From Blastomyces gilchristii SLH14081 (taxonomy: Eukaryota; Ascomycota; Eurotiomycetes; Onygenales; Ajellomycetaceae), in the NCBI RefSeq assembly GCF_000003855.2, contig NW_003101674.1, positions 1,807,656 through 1,871,655 of the forward strand: DNA of 64,000 bases. Reading direction: 5' to 3'. Below the pieces are notes generated by a model, which was not told where the DNA came from, searched no databases, and saw only the letters and a list, made by a program, of their open reading frames with translations. This document shows positions 59,450-64,000 of this stretch, piece by piece (positions within the stretch are counted from its first letter, which is position 1; each line of letters starts with the position of its first letter). A program made the translations under genes and the position numbers.

Positions 59450-62400
59450 TCTCACACATCTGTGAATATTTCAGATGATTCATTCTCTATTATCTCTGTA
59501 ATTGAACTGATGTAAATAGTTGAATTCAACTCTGAATTTCTTTTTCTTCTATGATCTGATTTATATACAAGTCTGCTGCTTTGAGATCACTCTTTACTAT
59601 GTTATATCTACTATCTGCAGCATGTTATTATACAATCAGCTACAGTCTTATCACTTATTAAAGTATGATATTCATCTGATTTCTTCATTACTTTTCATTC
59701 TTTTCTTATAATTGTGAAAAGATTGAAATAAGTGAGATTATCTGATTTGTAAGCATCTATGATTTCTCTTACTTTGTGAGACTTTTCAATTATAAGTCTC
59801 TTCTTTTTCAATACTGATAATAGTACTGTAGATGATTATAATTTACTCAGATCTTACATCTTTATCTTTATAAGATATAAATTATTCATTAAGTTGTGTA
59901 AGATTTGTCTCTCTGATTCTTTCAATGTGTATATTCTCAGAGAATGTGATTTGAGTATTTTATAGAGCTCAAATCATCTAGGTTGAAACTTCTCAGAACT
60001 CTTATTATGTATAAGAACTCATATTCTTATCTTGAGACTCAATTTCTTAACTAGTGAGTCTTGTATTCTTTTTGATTGAATTGCTTAATTCAGAAGTAAC
60101 TTATTAGCTTTTGCATGTGTATGACTGATTTCTTTCAATCTTGATTCTATGTTCATGACTGCTGTGTCTGTAACTGATGTATCTGCAACTGCTGTTCTCT
60201 TCTCTATTTTTTTCAAAGCATTCTTCAGAATGCGCGGATGCAATTCATATAACAGATAGAATGATGAATGCTTGAAGACTGCATGCTGTTGAATCTGTGT
60301 GCCTAATAGTGTCTGTCTGAGATATTCATTTCATATTCTCATAGGCTTGCTCACTAGATATTTTATCAGTATGTTACTCAAGATTTCATTCAAGTGTTTC
60401 ACTTTCTCATTTATTCATAGATGATATGACATTGTTCTATAATATCTTATCTGTAACTGGCTCATGAAATGCCTCATCACTTCTTCTATGAGATTCATAT
60501 TATTATCAGTTAGAATCTCACACAGTATTTCATAGTTGATATAGATCTTATTATATAGAAACTTTGTCATTATCTTCTCTATTGCTTTTGAAACTGCTTT
60601 CATGACTGGTTAGTCAGTAGTGTAGTCAATAGCAGTGATTATTCAATGATTTCCATTTAATGTTTACAGTAATATATTCATGAGATTCACTTCTCATTAT
60701 TTGAACAGTTATATTATAAATTTCATCTGATATTGTACTTTCTCACATTCTAATCCTTTTCTAGATTCTTTTATAACCTGATAATTCAGGCACTTGTCAG
60801 TGTATATCTGAATATTCTCAGTCATGCTTAATCAGTATACTCTTGATTTAAGTACATTCATGAGTTCAGAGCTTTCTAAGTAACTGAATTTCTTGTGTAT
60901 GTAAGTTATTAAGCCATATCTAAATAAATGTTCTAGATAGAAAGCTTCTGCATAATTCAGATTGTGATAAAGTATAATAACATTTTTCAATTTTCTCAGC
61001 TTAAAGTTTCAAAGTATCTCTTCTACTACTTTCATAAGATACTTATTATCTGACATCTTGTTATTCTTTAAGTAAGAGATCATTGTATTCACTTATTCTG
61101 ATTTCTTATATTCTATCAGTGTGTTTAATGTGAACTTCTCTAATATCTGATTCACAGAACTCTCACTCATGATATCAGATCTATAACTGATTGTATTAGA
61201 TATCACAGTATCTGATCTCTTTCAGTATTTAATATTAAGATTATATACTTGAAACTCTGAGATTTAATGTGCTAAGCATTTGAAAGGTTTCATTATTAAT
61301 TATAGATAGATAAGACTTTTATAATTCATGATTATCATTGTTATATATCTGTTGTTGATATATCTATTTTATAATATCAGCATATGCTTAATCACTAGCA
61401 ATTTCTTTTCATACACTGAGTACTTGAGCTTAGTATCTGATAGTTTTCTATCATTGTATATTACTGAGTGCAGTTTGCTGTTCTTACTCATCTGTAGAAG
61501 AGTGTCTCTGATAGCTCATTTGAATATATCTGTCTCAATGTAAAAAGGTTTATTATGATCTGATTGAATAAGTGCTAAGATTATTATTACACATTCTCTC
61601 AGTGTGAGAAAAGCCTTCTCACATGCAGTATTTCAGATGATTAAATGAAACTTCTTCTTTTACAAATTTGCATTCATTTCTCTTAAGAGATCTAAGAGTG
61701 ATGCAGATATTCATGTGAAATTCTTGATGAATCTGTGATAATATGAGATTAATTTAAGAAACTATTATATATAATGTACATTTCTCAGCTGCAGTTAATT
61801 TACTATAACATTCAATTTCTTCAAAATGAGATGTATATAGTTATTACTCACTACATATTCTATGAACTTCAACTCTTTCAGTTCAAATACACACTTTGTT
61901 AATTTGATGTAGAGCTTATACTCTGTCATAGTTATAAGCACTTTATTAAGATACTTCAGATATTCATTGTATAAGTTTGAAAAGACTAGAATATCATTAA
62001 GATATATATAATATAAGATTTCATTCTGTTTATAAAGAATTATATTCATCACTGTTTGAAAGATGACAGATATATTTATCAGACTAAATGATATTATCAG
62101 AAATTTGAACTTTTCTCATTGTATATTAAATATAATTTATGAGACTGACAGTTCATCTATACACATCTGCTAGTATTCTGAGAGAAGATTAATCTTCAAT
62201 AGATATCAGATGTTTTCAACTGTATTCAACTGTTATTGAATCTATGACAGTGAATATTCATTCTTGATTGTAAGCTTATTAAGTGCTTGATAATTGATAT
62301 ATATCTGTCACTCTTCATCTGTCTTTTTCATGAATAGAACTGAAAAGTTCTATGTACTTAATGAGAGTTATATGAGATCATATTCTAGAAGATCTGTGAT

Positions 62401-63060
62401 CTGATACTTCTGTTCTTTGAGATGTGTTTGTGATAGAGAGTATGCATTCTGATTGACTGATTTTGTATCCTCTATATCAATCTCATGTATGAATTCTTGT
62501 TTCAGTGATAATTCTGATGAAAGATCTATTTGAAAGATCTTTTCATACTTCTTCAGAAGCTTCTTTATACACTTGTTCTTCTGTATATTCTTTATCTTGA
62601 TTTTCTCTGATTCTAAGTCCTGTATAACATACAGAATGCTTTTAAATAAGATCTTGTAAATTGTTCTTCTTACTTATTAATATGTAAGTAGATTTATCTC
62701 TTCTATATCAGAGATGTGAAATGTTCTTCTCATATCAGTTAATAGAATTATATGAACTGTTTTCTTCTTATCAGTCAATTATATATGACATATACATCAT
62801 TGAATCTGTGAATTGAATCTTTGAAATTAATTAAGTTTAAGAATAAGATTGTATTTCATGTTCTGCAGCTCTCACACTCAAATATAGCAAGATCATTCTC
62901 TGAAGTGTAAGAGAACTCTTACTCTTATAGATAATATTAAATATCAGTTATCAGAGAATCTTATATATTAGAGATTCTTCACTCAGTGAATCTCTTTCAG
63001 TCTTTAAATTATATAATTATCAATATATTATATAGACACTTCTATATCTGCTAACACTTT
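59450..63060 (-). pseudogene. Element D pol, degraded
   Basis: Minus-strand copy of B/E pol. Integrase region about 59500-60900 (KAIEKIMTKFLYNKIYINYE at about 60600-60540), RNase H about 61300-61600, RT catalytic motif IYLNDILVFSN near 62005-61970, and protease reading LADIEVS near 63050 (D-T-G-A-S expected). About 59040-59450 is AT-rich without a separate gene. Inactive. Confidence 0.78.
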
Positions 63061-64000
63061 TACAGTCATCTCTTGATTCTTATTCAAGTACTCTTTATAC
63101 ATTAACATTTCAGATCTTAAGATATTGAGATGAGTATCTGCTTCATCATTCTTGTCTACATCTCATTCAGAAGCCTGCTTTCTTTTAATATTTATAGAAT
63201 TTAGAGAGTTATCTAATACAGATATCTCTTTCACTTTGAAGACTTTTTATAGAATATCAGTGAGTATCTCTGAGCTCACTGATTCTACTAGTTTTTTGAC
63301 TTTCTTACTTCTCTTGACTGTACACACTGTGTGTAATTCTTTGTATCATGATTTTAATATCTATAGTTAAAGAAAACTTAATTTTCAAATGGTTTCAAAG
63401 TATCAAAAGGTGTTGAAATACTGCAATTTGTAAACAGTTTTTGTATTCTGGGCTGGAATTTTCTGATTTTGCATATCTGAAATTGATAAGTGTATAATAG
63501 TTGACTCTATAGATATAGGAAAAACTCTGAGAACTAAAGGTTCTCAGGTAGATGTCATAGTCTCTGACTGCATACATCTATAATTGAAGAATAATAATAA
63601 TAATAATAAAGCAAGCTTAATGCTTATAATATCATGGTTTTCACTCAGAGAATCTCTTTTTTAGAGAATTCAGTGCTTTAGTAATAGTATTCAAATCTAG
63701 ATTAATTGTATCTAAGTGTGTGACTTGTATTGTAGAAGTCTGATTATCTATTCTCTGTTAAAATATACTTGATTACAGTATTTTCTATTACAGTTGACTT
63801 ACTTATTTTCATATAATCAGAATATTATATACTTTCTTCACTATATCTGACTATGAGATTAAGTGTTTTCATTTCACTCTCAACTCAGATGTAAGATTAT
63901 GAATGAAGATCTATAAATAGAAAGATGTTAAAAGCTCTTCATTCAATATAAGATAGTATAAGCTGAAGTGTGTGAAGTATAATATAAGATTACTCACTTA
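63061..64000 (-). pseudogene. Element D gag, partial, interrupted by a LINE fragment
   Basis: Minus-strand gag C-terminal half, matching E gag at about 49900-50750. The zinc-knuckle codons are split by the LINE fragment at 63382-63606. It continues past the window end. Confidence 0.75.
63382..63606 (+). mobile_element. 5'-truncated LINE fragment (3' UTR only)
   Basis: 225 bp matching the last part of the LINE at about 22295-22520 and ending in an AATAATAATAA tail. Target-site duplication of about 14 bp: TAAAGAAAACTTAA (63368-63381) and TAAAGCAAGCTTAA (63607-63620), two differences. 5' truncation is the normal product of incomplete target-primed reverse transcription. Confidence 0.9.

Larger units (their letters stand above)
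41377..64000 (-). mobile_element. Element D: Gypsy retrotransposon (B/D/E family), running off the window end
   Basis: Minus-strand copy of the same family as B and E. Its 3' LTR is at 41377-42058 (split by MITE 2), then 42059-42429, then MITE 3 carrying element E (42430-57436), then the antisense block, pol and gag from 57437 to 64000. The 5' end is outside. After removal of insertions the order mirrors B exactly. Confidence 0.88.

Overview
The window looks like nuclear DNA of a filamentous ascomycete of the Eurotiomycetes, most plausibly Onygenales (Ajellomycetaceae-like; this placement is inference). It is a small island of normal-composition DNA with one recognisable host gene, embedded in very AT-rich, mutated, nested transposons. 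The host gene (38195-39063, one intron) encodes a small protein with an N-terminal glycogen-binding (AMPK-beta/CBM48-like) domain and matches fungal EsdC, an early sexual development protein.

Left block, 1-34543: five levels of nesting, each marked by target-site duplications (TSDs) I could read. Element A (Gypsy, minus) is split by element B (Gypsy, plus, 4703-34027, TSD ATTG). B is split by C (Gypsy, plus, 6796-27362, TSD CTTCT, inserted at the protease active-site codons). C is split by F (chromodomain Gypsy, minus, 12060-25408, TSD TATAT). F is split by an apparently full-length LINE (14870-22523, 12-bp TSD). A 506-bp MITE with 8-bp TSD also sits in B at 29867-30372.

Middle, 34544-41376: a pyrimidine-rich tandem array facing a purine-rich tract across a run of Ns (35322-36011), then normal-GC intergenic DNA, the esdC promoter and long ATG-free leader, the gene, and 2.3 kb of downstream DNA that includes a stretch with no CpG.

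Right block, 41377-64000: element D (same family as B, minus, running off the window end) carries a MITE in its LTR and another MITE downstream. The second MITE is split by E (same family as B, plus, 42919-57415). E is split by G (same family as F, plus, 43622-49386, TSD GAAGC) and carries a fourth MITE. A 5'-truncated LINE fragment interrupts the D gag.

Almost every transposon reading frame is destroyed by C-to-T changes. The pattern differs from textbook CpA-directed RIP: CC/GG and CG are nearly absent while CA/TG remain common, and tryptophan codons have become TGA, not TAG. LTRs, the LINE 5' end and two MITE copies are far less mutated. No element here looks able to move on its own. The most interesting signals are the CpC/CpG mutation signature, a conserved antisense reading-frame block between integrase and 3' LTR in the B/D/E family, a MITE family with 8-bp TSDs, and a gag-stop/pol-start overlap kept in F and G.
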